A stretch of 64,000 nucleotides of DNA from Bradyrhizobium zhengyangense (GCF_022012435.1 NZ_JAKLUA010000011.1:124001-188000); one strand, 5' to 3'; numbered from the stretch's first letter, positions 34,129 to 43,886 are shown. Program-made: numbers and translations. Notes: generated by a model from the sequence alone, not told the origin.

Positions 34129-34803
34129 GTGGCATCAGTCGCGCGATATGTCGTTGAGCGGTCGCCGGACCAGGTCCGGCTCGCTTTCAAGAGCGTCCTC
34201 GAAATTTGCAAGGAAAGGAATATCTCCAGCGTGACGTTGGTGGTGCCGCAGAAGGGCGGCTTCGATCGGACCATCGTGGCCGAATTCCTCGGACCGAACG
34301 TCGTAAAGGCGCTCGTCAAGGGGCAACCCGTTCTGGTGGCGCAGGGCGTTCAGATGAAGTTGGAAAGTGCGCAGACCTCCCGGGGGAGTTGGTCAGATGG
34401 GCTGCTGATCGGCGGCCACATCTCGGACAAAGACATGAACAAGCTGGACGATGCGATCGGCGCGCAAGCGATCGTCTACCTTCCTTGGAACGATACCGAC
34501 GGCAAAAACTGGCGAGCGACATGGGGAGCTCAGATCGTAGGAGCCACTACTGCACCGGCACCGACCGTTAGTTTGCCCGAGCCCGTGGAGGAGGCGCTGC
34601 AGAGCCTGACCCAAGCCGTCAATTTGGGTACGGGTCTCAATCATCCCTCAGACAAGAAACACGCAGAGCGCACAATCGCGCAGCTGCGTCAGGAAGGGCA
34701 TTCGTTTGATCCAGTTGAGGTCCGCCGATGGGCTCAGCGGAACGGCTGGTCGTCAAGTGCGGCCGCAGACCTTGAAAAGGTAGCTCGCAAAGCATTCCGA
34801 TAA
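34129..34803 (+). CDS. conserved hypothetical protein next to CBASS
   Basis: 224 residues, not recognised. GTG 34129 after an AAAGGGGAAC site. It looks like two parts: residues 1-140, a mixed alpha/beta domain (VTLVVPQKGGFDRTIVAEFLG, LLIGGHISDKDMNKLDDAIGAQAIVYLPW), and residues 155-224, a helical domain with HTH-like spacing (IAQLRQEGHSFDPVEVRRWAQRNGWSSSAAADLEKVARKAF). The first could be a ligand-sensing domain and the second DNA-binding (inference). Same strand as CBASS; membership in the operon unproven. Confidence 0.6.
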   Translation: MASVARYVVERSPDQVRLAFKSVLEICKERNISSVTLVVPQKGGFDRTIVAEFLGPNVVKALVKGQPVLVAQGVQMKLESAQTSRGSWSDGLLIGGHISDKDMNKLDDAIGAQAIVYLPWNDTDGKNWRATWGAQIVGATTAPAPTVSLPEPVEEALQSLTQAVNLGTGLNHPSDKKHAERTIAQLRQEGHSFDPVEVRRWAQRNGWSSSAAADLEKVARKAFR

Positions 34804-34892
34804 GGTCAGTGTTGGATTCTAGTTTGGGATCCAGAGAAGGCAGCCGTTGAGAAGAATATATCGATGTCTCCTGCGCATTCGCCGTGATGGCG

Positions 34893-35175
34893 GACCTCAA
34901 GCGCGGCGAGCCGGATTGGAGCCTGCTGGGCGTCCCTGGCGCGGCGGACCTGCCGGCTATACGCTGGAAGCAGATCAATCTGGACAAACTGCCTGCCGAG
35001 CACAGGGCGAAGCTCGTCGCGCAAGTCGAGAAAGTCTTGCGCAACGCATGGGGTCGGAGGAGGAAACCCTCCATTTACCTGGCGGCCATGCGATGGCAAC
35101 TTGTTCAGACGGCTTCTCCAGGGGAGACGCTGCCACCCAGCGAGGCCGGAGCGCGCCTCAGCTCAGTCGCCCATC
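34893..35175 (+). pseudogene. 3' scrap of AbiEii toxin (system 2 copy)
   Basis: KRGEPDWSLLGVPGAADLPA and QINLDKLPAEHRAKLVAQVEK, ending VLRNA, match the last 55 residues of the toxin at 25959-26879. The stop codon TGA is changed to TGG, and similarity continues about 120 bp past it (CCACCCAGCGAG shared). The rest of the gene is absent. Confidence 0.8.
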
Positions 35176-35287
35176 GCGAGCCTCGCCGCGACCTGTCTCG
35201 TTGTCAGCATGAAATTTTTGAATCGTTGGCGCTGATCGATTCATTTATTTAATTGGACGGTCGATTCGGCGGCTGCGATTCTGGCGC

Positions 35288-35565
35288 ATGTCCGAACTCA
35301 CCGTGCAATATCTCGTGCTCGAGCGTCGCGATCCGGCCCGTAACATGGCGCGGTTCTATGTGCTCACGATTGAGCCGACGCTCTTTGGCGATACGGCATT
35401 GGTGCGCGAATGGGGCCGTCTCGGTGGGCGCGGTCGACGGCGACTCGATCTGTTCAAGCCGTCGAGGCTCTTGAGTCCTGGCTCAGGCGCAACGCCCGTC
35501 GCGGTTACGTCCAGCGGCACTTTCCGGGCTCGGAGCCGGCGTGCGACACGCCACAAGTCGGCTGA
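35288..35565 (+). pseudogene. WGR-domain protein, frameshifted
   Basis: Small rhizobial WGR protein (poly(ADP-ribose)-polymerase-associated fold, DNA binding in other contexts). Seen: YLVLERRDPARNMARFYVL, LFGDTALVREWGRLGGRGRRRLDLF with the WGR signature, then, in a second frame from about 35455, AVEALESWLRRNARRGYVQR, the normal end. A short deletion with frameshift at about 35450 separates them. Confidence 0.65.
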
Positions 35566-35569
35566 TCTG

Positions 35570-36048
35570 GACAAAATGTCAGTGGAAGTATATCAAAGTA
35601 ATCCGAGATCATACTCGACCATATTCCAAGAATTGCGAAAGTATTCCATAATTAATTATGCGAATTTAAATAGTGTCATGGTTTCAGTAGGAGAGATCAA
35701 CCGAACTCCATAATAGAAATGCTCCATCAGTTGCTATTCAAGCGAGGCGTGGATCCGTGCGGCGCCAGATCGCCGGGAATGAGTGAAACAGATCGAGTCG
35801 ACCGCGCTGTTGCCCACAAGCAGAGCATGTGTCATTCGACATGGTCACCGGCTCCCGCCATCCGGAACTGACCCCCCGCATTGCCTCACTAAAAATGTTA
35901 CCGGACAACTTCTCTGCCGTGTCTGGGGCGGAGCTGCCGAATCAGTTCGGTGGCAGGTATGGCAGGGAAGATCAGCATGCGCGCAAAGCGCGAGATCAGA
36001 TCAGCGGGTGGACCGAATGCTTTCCGCTTGTTGTGCGTGAAGCAGCTC
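35570..36048 (+). other. low-coding spacer, AT-rich island
   Basis: No supported gene. 35570-35720 is clearly AT-rich compared with its surroundings. The junction with the transposase fragment lies near 36049. Confidence 0.4.
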
Positions 36049-36942
36049 TTGTGGTCGAAGCTCTCGAGCGCGCAGAACCTATTTCCCTGGCCCGTTCGGG
36101 GGCTCGATTTTGACAACGACAGCGCCTTCATGAACGACACGGTCGTGTCGTGGTGCCGTTCTCACGATGTCGAAGTCACTCGTTCCAGGGCCTACAAGAA
36201 GAACGATCAGGCATTCGTTGAACAAAAGAACGGAGCTATCGTTCGCCGCCTGGTGGGCTACGGGCGGTTTGAAGGCATTGATGCCGCCCGTTCATTGGTT
36301 CGCCTGTTTGCGGCGGCCCGGCTATACATCAATTTCTTCCAGCCCTCGTTTAAGCTGAAGGAGAAGCACCGCGAAGGTGCCAAGATGATCAAGTGCTATC
36401 TTCCTCCCGCTACGCCGTACGAAAAAGCATTGGTCCACCCGAGGCTCAATGAGGCATTCAAAGGTCGGCTGCGGGAGATTTACCGGACGCTTGATCCTGT
36501 GGCATTGCTGGCACAGATGCGGGACGCTCAGAATGAGTTGGGTAAGCGTGTCGATCAACGGGCTGGAAAGTCAGCGATGACTGTCGCGCAGGGGCACAGT
36601 GATTTGGCGGCCTTTGCCCGAGAGCTCGGCGATGGTTGGAAACAGGGTGAGCAGCGAGGCATTCATCGGCGTCGCTATGTGCGGCGCAAGCCTGTGCCAC
36701 GTCGGCCATCGATGCTCGACCCATACATTCCCATCATCGAGGAATGGCTCGCCGCAGCTCCGCACTTGTCTGCGGTCGATCTTCTCTCCCTGCTGGAAGC
36801 GCATGCGCCCGGTCGGTTCAGCGGCCATCAGCGGCGCACGGTGCAGCGATTGGTGAAGAATTGGCGATCAAAGGCCGCTCGACAGCTCATCAGCAACACA
36901 GAGATCACACTATCGGTCCAAGCTTCGCGCCTTCGTATTTAA
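36049..36942 (+). pseudogene. rve-type transposase, 5'-truncated
   Basis: About 298 residues of an integrase-core transposase (ISNCY-like). Seen: GLDFDNDSAFMNDTVVSWC (second catalytic Asp region), SRAYKKNDQAFVEQKNGAIVRRLVGYGRFEG (catalytic Glu), FKLKEKHREGAKMIKCYLPPATPYEKAL, and a C-terminal HTH-like region. The first catalytic Asp and the DNA-binding N-terminus are missing; upstream codons of the frame (35950-36048) do not look transposase-like. Confidence 0.7.
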
Positions 36943-36970
36943 TCCTGACAGGTTCTTTCGCTGAAGCACC

Positions 36971-37025
36971 GCAAGCCGCTCGCTCGCTACGGCGCTCTGG
37001 GGGGCGAGCTTCGCGAGCGGCTTGC
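36971..37025 (+). repeat. 13-bp perfect inverted repeat (hairpin)
   Basis: GCAAGCCGCTCGC (36971-36983) and GCGAGCGGCTTGC (37013-37025) with a 29-nt loop, starting 28 bp after the transposase stop. Could be a terminator-like hairpin without a T-tract or a relic of the element's end. Confidence 0.6.
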
Positions 37026-37109
37026 TCCGACTCGCGGCAGTCGATCCAGAAGACACCAGGGTGACTTCGGTAACATTGTCATCTGAGGCAATATGGGGGG
37101 CAGTTTTCC

Positions 37110-37363
37110 ATGGCGCGCGACACATAAGGAATGCGGTATTTGCCGCTTTGCGAGCAAGACCGTTCCTGTGCCGGGATCGCTGGTCGATTTCTTGGCTCCG
37201 CGGTCCACCAAGGCTTCGAGGTTTTCGAGCCCACCGAGCTTGCGATAAGTCGGCCCCGTACCGTATGTGCGATGCTTTTCCAAAGTTCGGCGGACAGGCC
37301 GAGAAAGCGTGCCGCTTCGGGGCTCCGCAAGTATCGCGGCGGCAGCCGGCGGTGGTCTGGCAT
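37110..37363 (-). pseudogene. excisionase-like HTH protein, frameshifted
   Basis: From ATG 37363: RRLPPRYLRSPEAARFLGLS, the HTH_17/AlpA-type excisionase start. After a frame change near 37290 the next frame reads LEKHRTYGTGPTYRKLGG, then LENLEALVDRGAKKSTSDPGTG in the usual order of small rhizobial DNA-binding proteins linked to integrative elements. Inactive as it stands. Confidence 0.6.
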
Positions 37364-37567
37364 TTGAGATGCTCCCTGCTCTTCTGGAGGGCTCGCGCGG
37401 CTGATCGCGTGCCGACGAGCATGATGGTGTGGAGTAGAAGAGCGCTTAAGGGGATGCCGAAGATGCGGGAATGATTTCGGCACCCCTGCTCTGTTCCTTG
37501 CGAGATGACAGGCAGAGCACGGCCGTGTCTCTTTGGATGCAGAGGCCGTTGGCCGGTTAAGCCATCA

Positions 37568-37616
37568 ATCCACGGTATGGATGTGCTCCATCAAAACTAT
37601 TGAGTTTTGCCGATCC
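37568..37616 (+). promoter_or_regulatory. nod box (NodD-binding site)
   Basis: The 49-bp stretch shows the nod-box layout: ATCCAC (37568), GGATG (37579-37583), ATC (37590-37592), then AAAACTATTGAGTTTTGCC and GATC. The consensus is ATCCA-n-GGATG-n6-ATC-n-AAACAATCGATTTTACCAATC. It faces right, toward the sulfotransferase 645 bp away. NodD with flavonoid inducers activates symbiosis genes from such sites. Confidence 0.72.
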
Positions 37617-38261
37617 TACGAATGGCGGATATTGGGTTCAGATGGCGCACTTAGACATCGAGATGAGCTACCGTCTTCTTTGGCTGGCGAGGGAATGGCA
37701 TCGTGGCGGCTCGAAGCGACGGGCTTCCGCGGTCGCTTTGCCGCTTATTTCCGATAAACCACGGTATAGCTTTTCTGATGGTCTCAATATGGCTTAGCTC
37801 CGCGCGGCGGGGCGATGCTTGGAGGCTCCGGCCCCGAAAGGAGCTGGGCGCAGCCGATCTCAGGTGCGGTGCTGTGGCTGGCTAAATGGATTGAATTCAT
37901 GGCACCCAGATCATGCGAAACAGGGATAGGGTCGTCTTCCATTTCCGCTACGAATGGGATCGATGAGAGTTACGGTCTATCTGCAACAAACCTGAACAAC
38001 GGGCAATCTACGTACGCATTGCCAATCGGAGATGGCGCGCGTCCATCCGAAGCGCGCAGTAGGCGCTCATGCAGCGAACAAGCCAAAGCTGCCACAAGGG
38101 CCATCGAATGTTGTCGCGGCATGATGTCATCCTCGCGGATGTCACGTCATCTGAGGATAGGGATGGTTGACCCTATCTGGATTGCCATTGCTGGTGTTGT
38201 CTCTTTCTACCGGACGAAGGTTTTAAGACGGACGCTCGGTCTGTCCAAGATAGGCTGTTGA
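37617..38261 (+). other. untranslated region between nod box and sulfotransferase
   Basis: 645 bp with no convincing gene; short frames such as 37600-37797 show no family. It may be a long leader or the site of a lost first gene of a nod-box operon. Confidence 0.4.
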
Positions 38262-39467
38262 ATGATGAACCGCGATGTAAGCCATGCGCCTGCGGTGTGC
38301 TTTTTGCTCGGTCTTCCCCGCTCGGGGACGACGCTGCTAGCGCATTTGCTGCAGCGGCACCCGGATATTTTGGCTCCGCCTGAACCGTGGCTCATGTTGG
38401 CACTTGAGGCCTTCGGTAAAGTCGACCACCGCCACCCAGCCGGCGCATCATTGGTTCAAAGCGCAACCTCGCAGTTCTTGGGGCGAATAGATCGGATGAT
38501 CGTTACCCGCGCTTTTTCCGATGCAGCTTATTGCCAGTATTTAGCTGCTGCAGGCAAACGCACTCTCATAGACAAGACGCCGCGCTATTGGACGGTGCTC
38601 GACTTTTTGGATTCCCTTTATCCGGAAGCACCGCGTCTCGTTCTCATGCGTAACCCCTACGCCATCGCCGCATCACTGAAGACGACATGGGGCGTCCCTC
38701 TGCTGGCCGCAAGTTCCCCGCCCGCCATCGCATCGTGTCTCGCCGATATCGCGTTGGGCCAGCCCACGCCCGCGATCGCATCTTCTCTCGCAGATCTTGT
38801 CCTGGGCCTGCCTGCGCTAGCAGCATACCGCAGTCGACCTCAGACGCAGGTGGTCCACTATGAGACCCTTGTGGCGCACCCCGATGACGAAATTCGGCGC
38901 GTGCTTGCCGGCCTCGGTTACACTCCGACCGAGACGGGATCGGCGCCGGGGGGGCAGACGGACTATCTCCGCTCCAGCACTTTCGGAGATCGCAAGATCC
39001 TGGAGCGAAAGGCCGTCGATGACCGCTCAGTGGAGGCTTGGCAAACTGACTTGAGCATCGAAGAGATGCAAGTCGTGACCGACCTGGTTGGGGCGAAGCT
39101 CTTGACAGAGCTCGGTTATGAGCGGGATTTTCAGTACGCAAAGCAAGCCGGCGTCGTCGATAGGGGGCCGGAAGCAACCCAAGGCTATCGCCACTTATTT
39201 CGGACCTGCTGGGATTTTCTGGACGGCAAGACGGGAGGATCGTTCGAGCTCCCCGCCGAACTCAATAATAGTGGTGGGCAAGCGGAGGAACACGCCGCGG
39301 TTGCTTTCGCAGCCTCAGTGTTTCAGCAAGCGCAACGTCTGGCCGCCACTAAGAAGGAAGAGAATCTGCGGGTGGCAAATTCAATCGCGGCGCAGTTGAA
39401 CGAGGAGCTCACGGCGGTCGTGTCCTCGGAGGTGAGGCGACAGCTTGCGCCGGCGGGCCGACGATAG
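38262..39467 (+). CDS. sulfotransferase family protein
   Basis: PAPS-dependent sulfotransferase. Seen: 5'-phosphosulfate loop CFLLGLPRSGTTLLAHLLQRHP at residues 13-34, DKTPRYWTVLDFLDSLYPEAPRLVLMRNPYAIAAS with the 3'-phosphate-binding R...S at residues 105-140. Oddities: an internal tandem repeat (PAIASCLADIALGQP and PAIASSLADLVLGLP at about 150-185) and an extra helical C-terminal 100 residues. 401 residues. It lies downstream of the nod box and may decorate a Nod factor or another glycolipid (inference); it is not obviously NodH or NoeE. Confidence 0.82.
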   Translation: MMNRDVSHAPAVCFLLGLPRSGTTLLAHLLQRHPDILAPPEPWLMLALEAFGKVDHRHPAGASLVQSATSQFLGRIDRMIVTRAFSDAAYCQYLAAAGKRTLIDKTPRYWTVLDFLDSLYPEAPRLVLMRNPYAIAASLKTTWGVPLLAASSPPAIASCLADIALGQPTPAIASSLADLVLGLPALAAYRSRPQTQVVHYETLVAHPDDEIRRVLAGLGYTPTETGSAPGGQTDYLRSSTFGDRKILERKAVDDRSVEAWQTDLSIEEMQVVTDLVGAKLLTELGYERDFQYAKQAGVVDRGPEATQGYRHLFRTCWDFLDGKTGGSFELPAELNNSGGQAEEHAAVAFAASVFQQAQRLAATKKEENLRVANSIAAQLNEELTAVVSSEVRRQLAPAGRR

Positions 39468-39580
39468 GACAAACGCGTGACCACCGCGCGCCCGATCGCC
39501 CCACCGGCCCACAGGTCCCTCCCGCGCGCGCTGCTGCGTCGCTTGACGTGCAGTGGGAGCGAATAAGTCGAGGTAGTCGG

Positions 39581-40243
39581 TCATGATGTATCGCAGCGAG
39601 GTGCGCGTCGCGGCGGCGCACGCGGCGCAGGCCCAATCTCGACCATGCGGCCTCCGCAGATGGGGCACACGTCGAGGCGGTGACCAAGGAGGATGGCGCA
39701 GCGCTCACGATAGTCGACAGCTTCGGCAGGCGGAGGTGGCTGCGGGGCTTCAAGTGCCGCTCGGATGCGCGCGAGTTTGGCGGCGCGGCAGGCGTTCGCC
39801 AGGAAACCAAAATGACGGATGCGGCGGAACCCCTTCGGCAATATGTGAAGCAGAAAGTGACGAAGGAACTCCTCAGTGTCGAGCGTCATTACTTTGGATT
39901 TGTTCCCGGCGCGATAATCTTTCCACCGGAAGCGGACGTGGCCCTGCTCACAGGTAAGAAGCCGGCCGTTGGCGATCGCAACGCGATGAGTGTAGCGCCC
40001 GAGATAAGTCAGAACCTGTTCTGGTCCGCCGAAGGGACGCTTGGCGTAGACGACCCACTCGACCTTGCGGAGGGCGTTTAGATGGCGGGCGAATGCCGCT
40101 GGCTCGACGAGGTGCGCGAGATGGCCGAACAACTGGAGCTTGGTGCCATCGAACGCCGCCTGCAGGCGCTCCAGGAATAGCCGACGATGCAATCGTGATA
40201 GCACGCGAACGGGAAGGAAGAAGCCGGGGCGACAATGAACCCA
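39581..40243 (-). pseudogene. IS91-family transposase, 5'-truncated
   Basis: About 220 residues from the C-terminal half of an IS91-type transposase. Seen: WVHCRPGFFLPVRV, FLERLQAAFDGTKL, EWVVYAKRPFGGPEQVLTYLGRYTHRVAIANGRL (the conserved Y-x-x-x-Y-x-HR region), VRFRWKDYRAGNKSKVM, FLLHILPKGFRRIRHFGFLAN and a terminal CPICGGRM zinc pair. The N-terminal replicase half is lost at 40243. Confidence 0.85.
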
Positions 40244-40259
40244 GCTTCCATCAGGAGCG

Positions 40260-40560
40260 ATCCCGCCGCCTGGTATGCCGGAATTTCTCCGGTCGAAGCT
40301 TGCGGGCTCGTCAATCCGTGCAGTGTATGAACTCTACCAGGCTTGGCGTGAGCAGCCCAACGCCGTCGAGACCATATGTGCAGCACAGGAGAGCTTCACC
40401 GACGCCCACGCCCGCCAGCTGGCTCGCAAAATTCGTAGCGGAGTTGGGGGCTCCCATGCTGATAGCGAAGGTGCCGCTGGAGCTCAATCGGCGCGAGGCC
40501 CGATCGCACCGCAAGTAGCATTGCGACCCATAGAGAGAGACCGTGTAACGGCGGCCGCGG
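40260..40560 (+). pseudogene. possible partition-protein (ParB/RepB-like) remnant
   Basis: Frame pieces AVYELYQAWREQPNAVETIC and SFTDAHARQLARKI, then, shifted, KVPLELNRREAR, recall the C-terminal part of plasmid partition proteins, but the match is weak and the frame is broken. The nearby mob genes make a plasmid origin reasonable. Confidence 0.25.
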
Positions 40561-41196
40561 AGAAGAGCTCCAGGTCTTCCGTCCATCGAAATGAGCGAAT
40601 GAGTTCGTCAGTGACGATCAGAGTGCGCCACCAAGATCGCGCGGGCTGTCTTCTCGTCGATCGGCTCGCGTCTCAAGGCTCACGCCATGCCGTGCTGTTG
40701 GTCGATGGCGCAGAAGAAGTGGAAGAGGTGCCGGCATCGACCATCACCATCGAAGAGATCATTTTCGCATGAAGCTGGCCTTCGACTGTCTCCTCAGAAA
40801 GACCGCTGCGCTTGGCATGCCGGCGGAGCGGATTTCCCATCCGAAGGATGGCGCGTTAGCGCAGCAGCCGGAGGCCGAACGCGCCCCCCACAGCGCCGTA
40901 GAGAGGCCGGAGGCTGCTGGTAAGCCGCGGTCCACATACCCGGTGCCAATGTTGCCGGTCTCCACGCGCGGCGTTCGTGGAATAAGAGCACCGGGGCTGA
41001 CGGCGGCGCCATTCCCGGAGGAATTCTGCGCATCGATCGTCGGCTGGGTTGGATCTCACCTGCAGCAAATCCCGAGCTTTGAATGCCGAGCCTGTTGGTT
41101 CGAACCAACACGGAGGGAGTGGAAGGATTCGCTTTTTCTAGTGCAGGATAGGCTTCGCGCCAGCGATGTATTAGATCGCGATTGGGATTGGAGTGC
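40561..41196 (+). other. gene-free spacer before mob genes
   Basis: 636 bp. Only short overlapping frames (for example 40769-41206) with no recognised family. An origin of transfer would be expected close upstream of mobC, but no clear nic-site repeat was identified. Confidence 0.35.
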
Positions 41197-41715
41197 ATGG
41201 CTCTGATCTCGCTTCGCGTCTCTGACGAAGTCGCTGCGGAGTTCTCAGCTTTGGCAGCGACCCAGGGCGGCAAATCCGCGCTCTTGCGGCGTCTCATTGC
41301 TGAGGCACTTGCTGAACCAGTGCCGCGCATCTCCGTGCTGCCTGTCGGGCGACCGGAGAAGGTGACGGTGCGATTTCGCGAGAGCGAGATGCGGCAGCTC
41401 GCGGAAGTGTCACATCAGCGCGGCATGACCCGAACCGGCTGGATCGTTGCATTGGTGCGCTCGCGGTTGGGATCACCGGTGCAGCATTCTCCAGGCGAGC
41501 ACGAGGCGCTCCGCGCGATTGTTCGCGAGCTCAACCAGATCGGCGGCAACATCAATCAGATCGCGCGCGCAGCGAACGCCAGTGTGCTGCAGGGCAGGGC
41601 GGTCGAGCCCGATCTGTCCGCAATTCAAGAGGCCCAGTTGGTCATCGAAAAAGAGCTCGCGCAACTACGCAATGCGCTGCACGGCAACGCGGATTATTGG
41701 GATGGGCGGCGATGA
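41197..41715 (+). CDS. mobC: mobilization protein MobC
   Basis: Relaxosome accessory protein. Seen: an N-terminal ribbon-helix-helix-like region (ISLRVSDEVAAEFSALAATQGGKSALLRRLIAEAL), a second one (KVTVRFRESEMRQLAEVSHQRGMTRTGWIVALVRSRL), and the MobC hallmark LRAIVRELNQIGGNINQIARAANA at residues 105-128. ATG 41197 with a GGAGTGC site. About 172 residues. Overlaps the relaxase start (ATGA). Confidence 0.88.
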   Translation: MALISLRVSDEVAAEFSALAATQGGKSALLRRLIAEALAEPVPRISVLPVGRPEKVTVRFRESEMRQLAEVSHQRGMTRTGWIVALVRSRLGSPVQHSPGEHEALRAIVRELNQIGGNINQIARAANASVLQGRAVEPDLSAIQEAQLVIEKELAQLRNALHGNADYWDGRR

Positions 41716-42788
41716 GTCGGCGCCATAAGCCGCGGCCGGCAGACCTGGCCTCCGAGCTTCCGCCGATCTCATATGTTTGGGAAACGCCCAATCGGCGCCC
41801 GCGGCGGGCCGAGTGGGATATCCCCGATCCGGCGGTTCCTAGTCGCCTGACGCCGGCTATGCGCGCGAAGCTCGAACGGATCGTGCGCCGAGCGCCAGAG
41901 GTGATGGTCAAGATCACCGGCCGCACCAAGGACGTGGCGCATCTCAAGTCGCACCTTGCGTATATCACGCGAAACGGCGAGCTCGATGCGGAAACAGAGC
42001 AGGGCGCGAGTCTGGCCGGTCGTTCCGGATTGAAAGACCTACAGCAACGCTGGGAGGATGATGCCGGCCTTGACGACAAGCGCCGCCGTGATGGGTCGCT
42101 TTCGATCAACATCATTCTGTCGATGCCGGCTGGCACCGATGCCGTCGCCGTCAAGGATTCAGCCCGGGCATTTGCCATCGAAACGTTCGGGGACAATCAT
42201 GACTATGTCTTCGTCCAGCACCTCGACGACAAACATCCCCACGTGCACTTGACCGTCCGGTCCCTGGGCCACGACGGCAAGCGTCTCAACCCTCGGAAGG
42301 CAGATCTGCAGGCTTGGCGGGAGCGATTTGCTGGCGAACTCCGGCTTCGCGGGATAGCGGCCGAGGCAACGCCGCGGCGAACCCGCGGGCGAGTTCAAAA
42401 GGCCGATCGCGGGGCGGTGCTCGCTATGCGCAAGCGAAAAATCGTACCTGATGTCGACCGGCTCGCCCGGAAAGAGGTGCTTTCGGAGGTGAGGGGCGGC
42501 ACGACTGCAAAACGTCCTTGGGACGAGCAGATCAAGTCACGTCAGGATGCGATCCGGCGGCGATATCTCGATTACGCAGCCGAGCTGCAGCATTCTGGAG
42601 CGGCGGCAGATCACGCGCTCGCGCGCCAGGTTAGGCAATTCGTGAACGACATGCCCGCCGTTGAAACCCGGCGGCATGCACTAAAGAATGAGCTTTCGGA
42701 GCTCACCAATAGCCGTCGCCGCAAGGCAGAGCAGGGAATCGATGCCGAGTTGCGCGGTCACAAGCGAGACGATGAGCGGACGAGGTAA
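41712..42788 (+). CDS. relaxase/mobilization nuclease
   Basis: DNA nickase for plasmid or element transfer (MobA/VirD2-like). Seen: VMVKITGRTKDVAHLKSHLAYITRNG at residues 65-90, SINIILSMPAGTDAVAVKDSARAF at 135-158, and the metal-binding motif HLDDKHPHVHLTVRSLGHDGKRLN at 170-193 (HxHxH-type). A basic C-terminus follows. About 358 residues, ATG 41712. It forms an operon with mobC. No coupling protein or mating-pair genes are in the window, so the element would be mobilizable, not self-transmissible. Confidence 0.88.
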   Translation: MSRRHKPRPADLASELPPISYVWETPNRRPRRAEWDIPDPAVPSRLTPAMRAKLERIVRRAPEVMVKITGRTKDVAHLKSHLAYITRNGELDAETEQGASLAGRSGLKDLQQRWEDDAGLDDKRRRDGSLSINIILSMPAGTDAVAVKDSARAFAIETFGDNHDYVFVQHLDDKHPHVHLTVRSLGHDGKRLNPRKADLQAWRERFAGELRLRGIAAEATPRRTRGRVQKADRGAVLAMRKRKIVPDVDRLARKEVLSEVRGGTTAKRPWDEQIKSRQDAIRRRYLDYAAELQHSGAAADHALARQVRQFVNDMPAVETRRHALKNELSELTNSRRRKAEQGIDAELRGHKRDDERTR

Positions 42789-43064
42789 GGCGCCCGCGCG
42801 CTCCGCCAACCGTTTCATCGGTTGGCACGTAGATGTGCACTGGCGGCTTGTCATGTTCCTCGAGCGCGCGAACAGCATTGGAGCCGTCAACGGGAAGTTA
42901 CACCCCTATGGAGCGGCTGCCCTGAGGCGCCTAGGTCCTTGAAAGCTGGCTGATAGATCGTGCATTCTTCGAATCGGCCGTCTCGCCGGACCTGCCACAG
43001 GGTCAAAGTGGGCACTATTTCAAATCCTTGGATCGACCGTCATATCCAGGTCGGTGCGTAATCT

Positions 43065-43886
43065 GTGGACATCGGCCGCCGATATGAACAGGTGGATCCT
43101 TTGACCGCTATCCCTTTGACTGAATCTGCGCTCACGTCCGTGAAGCGTGCGGTTAGGCAGGGCTATCCGAACTACAAATCATCCCATCTGACCGAGGCGA
43201 TCGCAGCCGCATGCGGCTTTGCAAGTCATGCAGCGCTGCGAGCCCGCATGTTGGAGCGTGCACCGGTGCATCCGGACTTTGCATTGCTCGAGGAATTGCC
43301 GTTCCTGAGCCGGCTCGCGGCGATGACGGGTGTTCCGACATCGGACGAAGACCTCCGCGGATTCTCCTTCGATCGCCTCAACTACGAGGGTGCGGACGTG
43401 ATTCCGACCGCGTCCAAGGGGGTAACCAAGGTGAAATACGACGGGTCCCGCAGGCGGCGGGCCTGGCGCAATGTGATGGTCGCCGGGATCAATGCTGGCA
43501 TCGACCAGGGATTGTTTACGCCGCGTGCAGGAGAAAACAGCTGGCCGCTGCTGGATCCGAGGTACGGGGACGATGGTCGAACGTACCGATTCATGATCGA
43601 GGATATTGCGGCGATTGCCAGCGTTCACGACGCGGATTGGGACGAGCTATCAATCCACGTTGCTCTGTGGCCTGCGATCGACGGCGAACGCTGGGTCCGA
43701 ACGGCAAATGGCGGTTTCCTGGCGGGCGAGGTGTTTGCATCCGGATGGCTTGAGCGCCGTGACGGAGCGTGGCTCCAGGTGGGAGATCACCCCGAGTTTG
43801 GTTGTCGGAAGCAGCGCCTGGACCTGATCGCCGCGCTGGATATTCGGCCCAAAGGTTATGCGGATCGCGGCAGCTTTAGGCTTTGA
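43065..43886 (+). CDS. hypothetical protein of mob region
   Basis: 273 residues, not firmly recognised. The N-terminal VKRAVRQGYPNYKSSHLTEAIAAACGFASHAALRARM (residues 27-63) is a helical module seen at the N-terminus of several alphaproteobacterial plasmid and island proteins (glyoxalase-related/unknown). The remainder is mixed alpha/beta, ending in FASGWLERRDGAWLQVGDHPEF. No signal peptide or membrane segment. Start at 43065 (TTG/GTG-type codon choice uncertain; ATG 43084 is out of frame). Confidence 0.55.
   Translation: MDIGRRYEQVDPLTAIPLTESALTSVKRAVRQGYPNYKSSHLTEAIAAACGFASHAALRARMLERAPVHPDFALLEELPFLSRLAAMTGVPTSDEDLRGFSFDRLNYEGADVIPTASKGVTKVKYDGSRRRRAWRNVMVAGINAGIDQGLFTPRAGENSWPLLDPRYGDDGRTYRFMIEDIAAIASVHDADWDELSIHVALWPAIDGERWVRTANGGFLAGEVFASGWLERRDGAWLQVGDHPEFGCRKQRLDLIAALDIRPKGYADRGSFRL

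Noticed and set aside
40275..40772. 165-codon frame as an intact gene
   Set aside because: Only its first 50 codons look protein-like; the rest reads as frame-shifted low-complexity sequence.
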